23,504 bases of DNA from positions 1 to 23,504 of the IMG/VR virus record IMGVR_UViG_3300042560_000673; one strand, written 5' to 3'. This document shows positions 16,294 to 23,504 of the stretch, one piece after another. This DNA is from a virus. The position numbers and the translations under genes are program-made. Under the pieces are notes generated by a model, which did not search any database, was not told where the DNA came from, and saw only the letters and a program-made list of their open reading frames with translations. Each line of letters starts with the position of its first letter. Positions within the stretch are counted from its first letter, which is position 1.

Positions 16294-19200
16294 TTATGCT
16301 ATTTGTAATTCATTTGGTGTTAATGCAGCGATCACTAGAATATTTTCAGCAACCGCACCATTTACAAAAATTTCGTAAGGCGCGCTCTTTATCTCGTACA
16401 AAGTACCAAACGGTTCATTTGGATTATTTGGTACCAATACAGCAGAACTAATCAAATCACCTAATTGATTATGTAAGTATGCACTTAATTCTGAAAAGAA
16501 GAAAGTGTCACCGAAATTCCAATTGTTTATATCAAAATATGTATTCATTGCTGTTAACACTGCGCTACGTATTTCACTATCACTTGCTGTAGTTGTATTT
16601 GTTTTAATGACTTTGATTGTGCCTCTTAATGCAGGATCTGCTTTAGGACCAAACAAAGGCTTGAACACTACACTATTTAATACTACAGAATCACTCAACA
16701 TTTTGTAATCTTGAACTTTGCCATAACTTGCACTCAATTCAGCGATTGTAGGTGTTGATGGTTTAGGTACTGTATTTGTAGAATCTTGAATGTAATTTTG
16801 ATAGGCTGTATAATATGATTGTGTAACTACATATAAATCAATTATATTTGTAGTAGCAGGATCAATACGTGTTGTATTATTACTATTATGACGATATTGA
16901 TAACTTAATCCTTGTCTTCCATACTTAAATGAAAATTGATCTTGTATCACTAATTGATAACTTATAGTTGTCACTGAAGTATCTTGAACTGTTTTATAAA
17001 ATACTCCTTTTATTGCAGGATTAGACTCTAGTGGCTCTTGATTGGCGAAAAAGAGTTGACCTACTGGATATTCGTATTTTACATCTTCTATCTCATTCTT
17101 TGTGCTATACTGGAAATTAATTGTGTTTACAGGTACTAATTGAAGTCTTGTTAAATTGATAGGGTCTTGAACCGTTTCAAAAAACACATAAAATCCTGCA
17201 TTATTGCCATCAGAAGTCACGCCTGTTATTGTAGTGAAGAAATCAGGATTTAATATAAGTTGTTTGTTATTAATATCAGTGGCACTTATTTCAACTTGAA
17301 AATCATTTACATAGCCATCTGTTTCAACTGTTTGTCCAACTATATTAACTTTATAATCTCTGCCTAATGCATCTAAAGATTCTGGTTGTGTGTTTATTCC
17401 TAAGACATTAACAAAATCTTGTAAAATCTTTCCGCTAAATGGATCATATACAATTTCATTAGTAGCAAAAGTAAATCTAGTTTCACTCACACTACCAAAA
17501 TAATATTTTAGTGATTTGACTGTGATAGTGTATCTGTTAATAGCAGGATCTGATACAAACTTAACGAACCAATTAGAATCATTTACAGGTCTTACTATCC
17601 ATCTATTTTGATTTATTAATAAAGAATTGTTAAACACAAGTGAAAAACTTTGTTGTAATTCCATTTTAATAATAGCATCTTGTACCACTTCTACAGGTAG
17701 TGAGTTATCAAATGCAGGTATTATTTGTTCAAGTATACATTCAGCAGGTACATAACCATTTAATGTTACAGGACCTGTTCCGTTAGAAAACTGTCCTTGA
17801 CCTGTATTTGTTCCATCGCCTATCACATTAAGCACAGTTGTCCATAATGTGTTTGGTTTATTAGGTCCAGATATTCCTTCTACTAATCTATTATTATTAT
17901 CAAAATAATAATTATCAGGAGCCCTAAATTTAATCAATGCTCCTTTAGTTACATACTTCGCATTTGTAGTTGAGAATATTCCAACGAATGCAGGTACTTC
18001 AGAACCTTGATCTAAGTTATAAAAATATCCTGTTTGGCTATTCGCATCAACTGTGCTGCTAGCCCAATACATAACTTGAGACCCTGTCTCTGGATCTGCT
18101 GCGTTTGTTGGTAAATCAAATCGCTTATACCAGGCTGTTATGCTGTCGCTTGATTGATTAATATAATATTGATTTGATCTGTTGAGTGCAAGTACGCTTG
18201 CCAATGTATCAGTGATAAATGCGATAATGTCGCTAGGCGTGTTATTAATCGCAAGTGTCAATACAGTATCTTCATTGTTTTCCCATATTGAGCCGTCGTC
18301 TGCAAATGTATTTGTGCTAGAATATTTGCCAGTCGGGTCTAACAAGTCTAGATTTTTACTAACCCCGACGCTACTACGATTGATCGCTTTTGATTTGATG
18401 ATTGAACTGTATAATGTATAAGGAAAATTGTTATAATCTTCTCCATTGACCATACGGTTCTGGGTATAATAGCGTGTTGGTGCGCGTTGCTTGATAGAAG
18501 GTAATGATTCTCTTGCCTGCGCATTACTGACAGGTTGTGTTAATTGTAAACCTATCGCTAAGGTTTCTACCTTACCCTGGCGTGTGATGTAGTTGAAAGC
18601 AACATTAATACCTTGCATTTCGCTTGGGTCAATAGTATATGTTAATCCGTTGCTTGAACGTACATATGCTCTAAAAGTTCCTACTGGGATATTTGAGAAT
18701 ACACCATCACCGAAATTATAAGTAACTTGATCGTTAAATCTTGAACTTACACTGAAAATACTTTTTTTGCTTGTTTCGGTCTGTAGATAAGCATTAGCAT
18801 AAACGTTATCTACCTTTCTCCATAATGTTCTTGTATTATTGTTTAAATTTAATTGATACAACCAAGTATCTTCATTATTAATACCTTGAATATCAATATT
18901 AACTGCTTGGTTTGCGATTTGCTGTTCTAATACAAAATCAAAATTAGTCAATGAGCCTTGTTTAAAATAGAAAAAATAACCAGTGTTTGGGCTTGCAAAA
19001 CCTAATCTATCGTTTTGATAAACCATATTAAAACGACCTGTAGGTGCAGGTGGAATTTCATACAGATAATCTTCGTCTACGCTTGTTACACTTACTAATT
19101 CAAATCCCATAGTTATACCATCAACTGTTGAAGTAAATGGTACTATTGGTAAACTTTCTGCAGGGATCTGCAATGCATATTCTGCTGTTGTGACGCCTAA

Positions 19201-19737
19201 AATTTCTGCTATATTTCCTGGTCTACCTATGCGTTGGCTATCTACTAAAGCAGCATTAATTATCGTATTAAATTGCTCAAACCAATTTGGATTTGCGGGG
19301 TCATTCCATAATACTGTGAGATTGCTTAGATTAACTCCATTAAAATCTACTAGATTTTGAGTAGTTTGAATGCTAGTAACTTTGAGTAATCCCTGCGCTT
19401 CTAAATTTCTTTTCGGAGTATAACTTACTAAGTTTGCTAACTTAACAACGCTATCACGGCGTTCAGCAGTATCAATAAAGTTTTCACGGGCATTCAAGTC
19501 ATTTCTAAATGCTAGACCTTGACCCATGAACGCCATAACGTCTAATAATGCGATAAATTCGCTTGATTCAATGTAGTCGTTATATGTTTCAGGGTAGTAT
19601 ACGCGCAAATAATCTATGAAACTCTTGCGTAACGTTTCATAATCATAACTCTGGAAATCAGCCTCACGAAAGGTCTGATATATCGCCTTCCAGTCATTTA
19701 TACCAAACAAAGCACTTTGTCTAGAACTTGTAGCCAT
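16294..19737 (-). CDS. gp6: Baseplate wedge subunit gp6 (T4-like)
   Basis: In contractile phages gp6 dimers join neighbouring wedges into the ring around the central hub. The N-terminal part has the expected pattern: FLRVYY-like helix, SSEFIALLDVMAFMGQGLAF (residues ~58-77), NDLNARENFIDTAERRDSVV and LVSYTPKRN. The last ~130 residues match the gp6 dimerisation end: WNFGDTFFFSELSAYLHNQL, SSAVLVPNN and APYEIFVNG. At 1147 aa it is much longer than T4 gp6 (660 aa); the extra length is a beta-rich middle, roughly residues 450-1000. Start: ATG 19737, with a GAG at 19747-19745 about 7 nt upstream as a modest ribosome binding site. It ends in three consecutive in-frame TAA codons and is followed after 7 bp by the giant gene. 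Assignment is strong. Confidence 0.95.
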   Translation of the reverse strand: MATSSRQSALFGINDWKAIYQTFREADFQSYDYETLRKSFIDYLRVYYPETYNDYIESSEFIALLDVMAFMGQGLAFRNDLNARENFIDTAERRDSVVKLANLVSYTPKRNLEAQGLLKVTSIQTTQNLVDFNGVNLSNLTVLWNDPANPNWFEQFNTIINAALVDSQRIGRPGNIAEILGVTTAEYALQIPAESLPIVPFTSTVDGITMGFELVSVTSVDEDYLYEIPPAPTGRFNMVYQNDRLGFASPNTGYFFYFKQGSLTNFDFVLEQQIANQAVNIDIQGINNEDTWLYQLNLNNNTRTLWRKVDNVYANAYLQTETSKKSIFSVSSRFNDQVTYNFGDGVFSNIPVGTFRAYVRSSNGLTYTIDPSEMQGINVAFNYITRQGKVETLAIGLQLTQPVSNAQARESLPSIKQRAPTRYYTQNRMVNGEDYNNFPYTLYSSIIKSKAINRSSVGVSKNLDLLDPTGKYSSTNTFADDGSIWENNEDTVLTLAINNTPSDIIAFITDTLASVLALNRSNQYYINQSSDSITAWYKRFDLPTNAADPETGSQVMYWASSTVDANSQTGYFYNLDQGSEVPAFVGIFSTTNAKYVTKGALIKFRAPDNYYFDNNNRLVEGISGPNKPNTLWTTVLNVIGDGTNTGQGQFSNGTGPVTLNGYVPAECILEQIIPAFDNSLPVEVVQDAIIKMELQQSFSLVFNNSLLINQNRWIVRPVNDSNWFVKFVSDPAINRYTITVKSLKYYFGSVSETRFTFATNEIVYDPFSGKILQDFVNVLGINTQPESLDALGRDYKVNIVGQTVETDGYVNDFQVEISATDINNKQLILNPDFFTTITGVTSDGNNAGFYVFFETVQDPINLTRLQLVPVNTINFQYSTKNEIEDVKYEYPVGQLFFANQEPLESNPAIKGVFYKTVQDTSVTTISYQLVIQDQFSFKYGRQGLSYQYRHNSNNTTRIDPATTNIIDLYVVTQSYYTAYQNYIQDSTNTVPKPSTPTIAELSASYGKVQDYKMLSDSVVLNSVVFKPLFGPKADPALRGTIKVIKTNTTTASDSEIRSAVLTAMNTYFDINNWNFGDTFFFSELSAYLHNQLGDLISSAVLVPNNPNEPFGTLYEIKSAPYEIFVNGAVAENILVIAALTPNELQIA

Positions 19738-19754
19738 AATAAATCTCGTTTTAT

Positions 19755-19762
19755 TATTTATC
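19755..19762 (-). promoter_or_regulatory. Candidate T4-type late promoter before gp6
   Basis: The 45-bp gap between gp25 and gp6 carries GATAAATA on the minus strand, one base off the T4 late promoter TATAAATA. A transcript starting about 6 nt downstream would have a short leader that still includes the GAG ribosome-binding-site core in ACGAGATTT before ATG 19737. In such AT-rich DNA a 7/8 match can occur by chance. Confidence 0.35.
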
Positions 19763-19782
19763 TAATAATAAAAACTGCTTTT

Positions 19783-20232
19783 TTAAGCCAATGACGCTGT
19801 ATTCGTGCTAGAATCAAAGAAGATACTTAATAATCGTGCTTGGTTAAAAGGAACGATAGCCATTTCAACTTCAAGTAATATTCCATTATCTTTAGGATAT
19901 ACGTTTACAAAATTGAGTTGTATGCGAGGGTCAGCCCCCGCTATTCTTATGATTTCTTCTTGTAGGGCTTGTTGTACTTCAGGAACGTTGGGTTGAAAAA
20001 TAAAATTCCATAAATCTGTCCCATACTGCGGTTGTCCTACTTTCGTTCCCCTTCTAATGTTCAAGGCATTAACAAAATCCTGTATAACAAGGGGTGCATC
20101 AGTTAATCTAAACTTTTTCCCGGGTATAATAGTTTCGTTAACAGTGCCAACACCCCCTTGGTATCCTATAGGAGCATTTACAGTTTGGGGTTTATTTGCG
20201 TTTAAAGTTGTAAAACCTATGTATTCTGGCAT
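19783..20232 (-). CDS. gp25: Baseplate wedge protein gp25 (GPW/gp25 family, sheath initiator)
   Basis: gp25 is the small conserved wedge protein that joins the baseplate core and seeds the first sheath ring; its type VI secretion relative is TssE. The 149-aa product aligns with T4 gp25 (132 aa) over its core: LNIRRGTKVGQPQYGTDLW (T4: RKGSRPFDPEFGCDL), a helix PEVQQALQEEIIRIAG, ADPRIQLNFVNVYP at residues 100-113 (T4: YEPRIDKLAVNVIP) and LLEVEMAIVP. The family's Glu-Pro-Arg triad is Asp-Pro-Arg here (101-103), a mild change. The first ~60 residues are longer than in T4. It starts 8 bp after the gp5 stop. A possible ribosome binding site, AGAGG (20252-20248), is 15 nt upstream, which is far. Confidence 0.94.
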   Translation of the reverse strand: MPEYIGFTTLNANKPQTVNAPIGYQGGVGTVNETIIPGKKFRLTDAPLVIQDFVNALNIRRGTKVGQPQYGTDLWNFIFQPNVPEVQQALQEEIIRIAGADPRIQLNFVNVYPKDNGILLEVEMAIVPFNQARLLSIFFDSSTNTASLA

Positions 20233-20237
20233 AAAAC

Positions 20238-20245
20238 TATTTATG
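20238..20245 (-). promoter_or_regulatory. Candidate T4-type late promoter overlapping the gp5 stop
   Basis: CATAAATA on the minus strand, one base off TATAAATA, overlaps the TAA stop of gp5 (20243-20241). A start site ~6 nt downstream would fall on or beside the gp25 ATG at 20232, giving a nearly leaderless message. That makes a working promoter for gp25 less likely than the similar site before gp6. It may be a chance result of the stop codon in AT-rich sequence. Confidence 0.25.
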
Positions 20246-23200
20246 AACCTCTTTTGCTCGTAGTTGTCGTTGTAGTCTGTGATTTATTTTCAATCCAGCC
20301 TATTTCTTCGTCACCTTTTTCATTTACTGACCTGTAAACGACAAGATTATTATCAGGAGAACCGGTAGTGACGATAACATTAGATGGTTGTGTATTTTTA
20401 TTTGTTTTATTGGTGGTTAAAGCATTTTCATAATCTATAAGAGCCTTATCTGTTTCTAAGGATGCTTTCTCATATATTGAATATTTTTCATCTCTTGCTT
20501 GACGTAAATTGGCAAGTTCTGGACTACCTTGTACTAGATTTTTTTGTGCAGTATCATATGCTTTCTGCGCATCTTGAAAATCATTGAAGGCTATTTGTGA
20601 TGCTTCATCTTTTTTAAGATAAGTTTGATATAATGCATCAGATTCTTTTTTCTTCTGTTTACGTTTATCGTCTAATGTTTCTCTATCAACTTCTCCATAT
20701 GTAGGCGCCGGTAGTCCCGGATCTTCAAGAGCATCTTTAACACCTGCTTCTAATGAACTTCTATCATTTGTATTCACACCAACAGAAGGCATCTTTACTC
20801 CGCTGCCTTGTGATGTGATTGCTGATAGTGCGTTCTTAACTTCAGCAACTTTACCAGCAGGTAATCCGGCACTAATCAATTGTTCTATTCCATCTTTGCT
20901 TGCTAACGCTTGAACATCGCTTGCTGTAGCATTTATTAATTGTAGTGTAGGATTGTTACCTAAAGTATTTTGTGCGTTATTGATGGCATCTGTCGCCCCA
21001 TTTTGTATAGCAACCTTCAAATCATTTGTATTAGGAATGTTTTGAGTTAAACTTGCTAAATTATTGACAGTTGACACAGCGTCTTGGCCGCCGGGCAAAT
21101 TATTTACACCTGATGCCAATGTAGCAGCAGTTGTTGAGATTAATCCGGATGCCACAGTTTGTGCTGCCTGTTTAATTCCAGATACGCTATCTGCTGTATT
21201 TTTTGCAGCAGTTTGAGGATCTGTTACACCCAATGCTAAAGTTGCAACTGAATTTTTAGTGTCAACATTAACATTTGCTTTAGGCTTAGCAGCCTCGATC
21301 AGTGAGGACGCTAAACTGTTTGTTAATGGTAACACAACAGCAGAAACTAATGGATCGGATGAGTTCCCTGATAATTTTTTGGCTACTGAACTTGATAATT
21401 TGTCTGTTGCTATGTTTGTTGCTGCTCCAAATAAACCCTGTGCAAGATTTTGAGATTCATTACCAACTGATGCAGCAGTCGTTTTTTCTGCTGACTTAGT
21501 TGCTTCTGCTGTTAGATTTTGAGGTTTGTTTGGTACTAATGACGGTATAGAACTTACTATAGCACTGAATGCATCTGCTGCTGTTCCTTGTGATGTTGGT
21601 TTAGCATTTCCTAAAGAAGATTTAAACATTGCACTCAATGATGATTGTAAACCATCCAATGCTCCGCCTGCAGATTCACCTAGTTTGCTAGCAAAATTTC
21701 CTTGTGAGACATCTTTTAATGTTTGATCTAGTTTGTTAGTAAAGGACTGAATGTTAGGACCACTACCAGGTAAGAAATCTGACAATTTAGATGTTTGCAT
21801 TGATCCTAATACGTTGTCTACACCGTTATTTGCAGCAGATAATATCACACCACCTATTTCAGTACTTGATTCATTACCAGTTATCGCACCAGCATTTTGT
21901 AATTTTGTCTGTGCAATCTGTAAATTCTTTGCTAACGATTCTTGCTGTGCTCCTATATTATTGATGAACGCAGGCAGATTTTCTGCGCCTGGTTTACCTG
22001 TAAACAGAGTACTAGGTATAGCATTGGCAATATTAGATCCTGATGCTACAAGGCTATCAACTAGGCTTGATGAACCAGGTTTTAATATACCTGCTTGTTC
22101 TAATTGTTTTGGTGTTTGAGCAAATTGTCCAATAGCAACAGTGCTATTGCCTGTAGCATTTTGAACAAGGGTCGCACCTTTTTTCACTGCGTCGGCTGCA
22201 GGACCTGCAGCAGCATTTGTAGCAACTTGAGCGGACAACGCCTGAGTCGCATTTTTATCAATAGCATTACTGATGTTTTGTTTGACGGGAGTTTTTGCAA
22301 TCGTAGCATTTGATACTGGATTAGTGACTCCGCCGTTTCTTGCTGCTGTATTAATTGAACTTGTAGCAGTATTTGGTTTGCTTGGTAAATTTGAACCAGC
22401 ATTTAAGTTACTCTTAATATCAACACCCTGACCTGCGTTTGTCCATGGAGCATGTGCCGGCGCTCTACTAGTTACGCTCTTTAATTTTGCAGGCGCTGCT
22501 ACATAACCCTTTGCACTATCAAACAACGTATCAGTATGCAATACTTGATCTATCGCAGGCACTTCTTTAGGAGTCGTACCTGTTTTGCCTGAATTTAAGT
22601 TGACTCTACTTCCATTCACAAAGGCTTTTGCAGATGATGCCATACTAATATCACCTGTACTTTCTAAACTCATAGCACCAGATGCTTTAGCAGTAAAAAT
22701 AGATGTTGTGAAAATACTTAAATCTGCTCCTGCCCTTAACTTAAATTCTTTAGTGCTTTGTACATGCATTGCCTCGCCGGCAAAAATATTTAAGTTTTTT
22801 CCTGCATGTATGTTTAAGTTGTTATCTGCGTGTAGGTTTAAATCACCTTGTGTTCGTAGATTAATACTATTTGTAGAGTATATGTCAACTGTGCCTTCTT
22901 TACCTAGCTCAACATAACTTTGTCCGTTTTTATGAATAATAAAAATGGTTTGACCATCATCACTCATAGTGATTTGGTGACCGTCTGCTGTGCGTAATCT
23001 TATTAATTGATCTCTTCCGATAACATCGCCATCATCCATCACTATGCTATGACCTGCTCTTCTACCTATAATTTTTAAACTATCGGCTTTATCTGGGGTC
23101 AAATTATCAACTATATTGGTATCGTTAAATCCGCCTTCATATATAGGTCTTCCGGGAGTGCTAATACCAAAACCCACTCTACTTGCATTTTCACGCTGTG

Positions 23201-23504
23201 AACTTGAACTTATAGGCCCTCTTATAGGATCGCGCAAAATGCCTTGTTGCCACATTGTAGCAGCGACATATCGGTGTACTGGTTTCGCTTCTGTTAAATA
23301 TTTACCAGTGTTAGTGATCTCTTTATTGCTACTGTTAACGTTCGTTACAGGTAATCGTGTTGCACCGCCATACTTGTTTGCTTCACCTGATCCCGGAACG
23401 ATATATGTGCTAGATCCAATAGCCGGTACCATGTGTAATGCTTGTGGATCTGGTATGCATCCTATGTAATAACCAAAATTTAAGTCGCCATTAGCAAATA
23501 CACA
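20241..23504 (-). CDS. gp5: Baseplate hub / tail-needle protein gp5, 5' partial (start beyond right edge)
   Basis: gp5 forms the trimeric spike at the centre of the baseplate. The frame is open to the right edge: upstream of the in-frame ATG at 23432 it reads VFANGDLNFGYYIGCIPDPQ, typical of the end of the gp5 OB-fold, so that ATG is internal (Met 25 of 1087 visible residues). Next come RAGHSIVMDDGDVIGRDQLI (about 149-168) and RLRTADGHQITMSDDG, the lead-in to a beta-helix of 8-residue repeats (about 214-301). No lysozyme domain lies between OB-fold and helix, unlike T4 gp5. After the helix come ~600 residues rich in Ala, Ser, Asn and Thr, a charged coiled-coil (codons near 20690-20400) and a tail ending SQTTTTTTSKRGS. 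The gp25 start follows 8 bp later. Family assignment is strong; the role of the C-terminal extension is unknown. Confidence 0.93.
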   Translation of the reverse strand, partial: CVFANGDLNFGYYIGCIPDPQALHMVPAIGSSTYIVPGSGEANKYGGATRLPVTNVNSSNKEITNTGKYLTEAKPVHRYVAATMWQQGILRDPIRGPISSSSQRENASRVGFGISTPGRPIYEGGFNDTNIVDNLTPDKADSLKIIGRRAGHSIVMDDGDVIGRDQLIRLRTADGHQITMSDDGQTIFIIHKNGQSYVELGKEGTVDIYSTNSINLRTQGDLNLHADNNLNIHAGKNLNIFAGEAMHVQSTKEFKLRAGADLSIFTTSIFTAKASGAMSLESTGDISMASSAKAFVNGSRVNLNSGKTGTTPKEVPAIDQVLHTDTLFDSAKGYVAAPAKLKSVTSRAPAHAPWTNAGQGVDIKSNLNAGSNLPSKPNTATSSINTAARNGGVTNPVSNATIAKTPVKQNISNAIDKNATQALSAQVATNAAAGPAADAVKKGATLVQNATGNSTVAIGQFAQTPKQLEQAGILKPGSSSLVDSLVASGSNIANAIPSTLFTGKPGAENLPAFINNIGAQQESLAKNLQIAQTKLQNAGAITGNESSTEIGGVILSAANNGVDNVLGSMQTSKLSDFLPGSGPNIQSFTNKLDQTLKDVSQGNFASKLGESAGGALDGLQSSLSAMFKSSLGNAKPTSQGTAADAFSAIVSSIPSLVPNKPQNLTAEATKSAEKTTAASVGNESQNLAQGLFGAATNIATDKLSSSVAKKLSGNSSDPLVSAVVLPLTNSLASSLIEAAKPKANVNVDTKNSVATLALGVTDPQTAAKNTADSVSGIKQAAQTVASGLISTTAATLASGVNNLPGGQDAVSTVNNLASLTQNIPNTNDLKVAIQNGATDAINNAQNTLGNNPTLQLINATASDVQALASKDGIEQLISAGLPAGKVAEVKNALSAITSQGSGVKMPSVGVNTNDRSSLEAGVKDALEDPGLPAPTYGEVDRETLDDKRKQKKKESDALYQTYLKKDEASQIAFNDFQDAQKAYDTAQKNLVQGSPELANLRQARDEKYSIYEKASLETDKALIDYENALTTNKTNKNTQPSNVIVTTGSPDNNLVVYRSVNEKGDEEIGWIENKSQTTTTTTSKRGS
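20399..20690 (-). other. Predicted coiled-coil near the C-terminus of gp5
   Basis: About 100 residues beginning DRETLDDKRKQKKKESDALY and including QIAFNDFQDAQKAYDTAQKN and LRQARDEKYSIYEKASLE are dense in Lys, Glu, Asp, Gln and Ala. Hydrophobic residues (Leu, Ala, Tyr, Ile) are spaced at heptad-like steps, with a short break at GSPE. This contrasts with the uncharged Ala/Ser/Asn-rich stretch before it and suggests a trimeric helical bundle or hairpin. Confidence 0.6.
22602..22865 (-). repeat. Octad repeats of the gp5 beta-helix needle
   Basis: Eleven consecutive 8-residue units can be read: INLRTQGD, LNLHADNN, LNIHAGKN, LNIFAGEA, MHVQSTKE, FKLRAGAD, LSIFTTSI, FTAKASGA, MSLESTGD, ISMASSAK, AFVNGSRV. 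Hydrophobic positions alternate at 1 and 3 with Gly/Ala/Asn turns, as in the triple-stranded beta-helix of T4 gp5 and VgrG spikes. In T4 the helix is the C-terminal end and the tip; here about 780 residues follow it. Confidence 0.85.

Noticed and set aside
19777-19788. Possible terminator hairpin GCTT-AAAA-AAGC followed by TTTTT (minus strand) at the end of gp25
   Set aside because: The stem is only 4 bp with two A-T pairs and overlaps the gp25 stop codon; too weak to call an intrinsic terminator.
19783-20232. gp25 as a type VI secretion or extracellular contractile injection system component (TssE-like)
   Set aside because: The neighbours are T4-type gp5 and gp6 rather than TssF/TssG or VgrG with effector genes, and the closest alignment I can make is to T4 gp25 itself.
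21751-22119. Plus-strand open frame of 122 codons, and similar ones at 22585-22917 and 23116-23469
   Set aside because: All are antisense to gp5 in its Ala/Ser/Asn-rich or beta-helix coding region. Such frames arise because the codons used there rarely give stops on the other strand.
1-23504. Assignment to a specific host (cyanobacteria, Pelagibacter or other aquatic bacteria)
   Set aside because: The structural genes resemble those of T4-like aquatic phages in general, but no host-linked gene (photosynthesis gene, tRNA, auxiliary metabolic gene) is in the window to decide.

Overview
This window is a piece of a T4-like contractile-tailed bacteriophage (or prophage) genome. It holds four tightly packed genes, all on the minus strand and read from right to left, with almost no non-coding DNA. 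The order in the direction of transcription is: baseplate hub/needle protein gp5 (5' end beyond the right edge), baseplate wedge protein gp25, baseplate wedge protein gp6, and one giant open frame running from 16286 out of the left edge without a stop (at least 5,428 codons, roughly 600 kDa visible). The DNA is AT-rich. The gp5 and gp6 sequences resemble those of T4-like phages of aquatic bacteria more than T4 itself: the gp5 has no visible lysozyme domain, and gp6 is followed by a giant modular structural protein. I cannot name the host.

Right part (16294-23504), baseplate core. gp5 has the end of an OB-fold region, then an octad-repeat beta-helix like the T4 gp5 needle. This is followed by a very long Ala/Ser/Asn/Thr-rich stretch, a charged coiled-coil segment and a Thr-rich tail. 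gp25 is a canonical small wedge/sheath-initiator protein. gp6 is a long (1147 aa) wedge protein with recognisable N- and C-terminal gp6 regions. Junctions are 7 bp (gp6/giant), 45 bp (gp25/gp6) and 8 bp (gp5/gp25). Two octamers one base from the T4 late promoter TATAAATA sit just before gp25 and gp6.

Left part (1-16286), the giant gene. It sits where T4 has gene 7 (wedge initiator) and the other wedge and short-tail-fibre genes. Reading it through gives a modular virion protein: a baseplate-type N-terminus, a cupredoxin-like segment lacking copper ligands, five copies of a small Gly-Thr-Thr-Asp module in two clusters, and a CBM5/12-like carbohydrate-binding segment. Further on come a seven-bladed FG-GAP (integrin-alpha-like) propeller with domains inserted between blades, a row of about seven related beta modules, and a second seven-blade propeller of Ycf48/BNR type. 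It is therefore a plausible giant receptor-facing or baseplate-periphery protein.

Together the genes encode the central spike (gp5), the sheath initiator (gp25), the wedge clamp (gp6) and probably a very large peripheral baseplate or fibre component. I see no tRNA, CRISPR, insertion sequence, integrase or regulatory gene.
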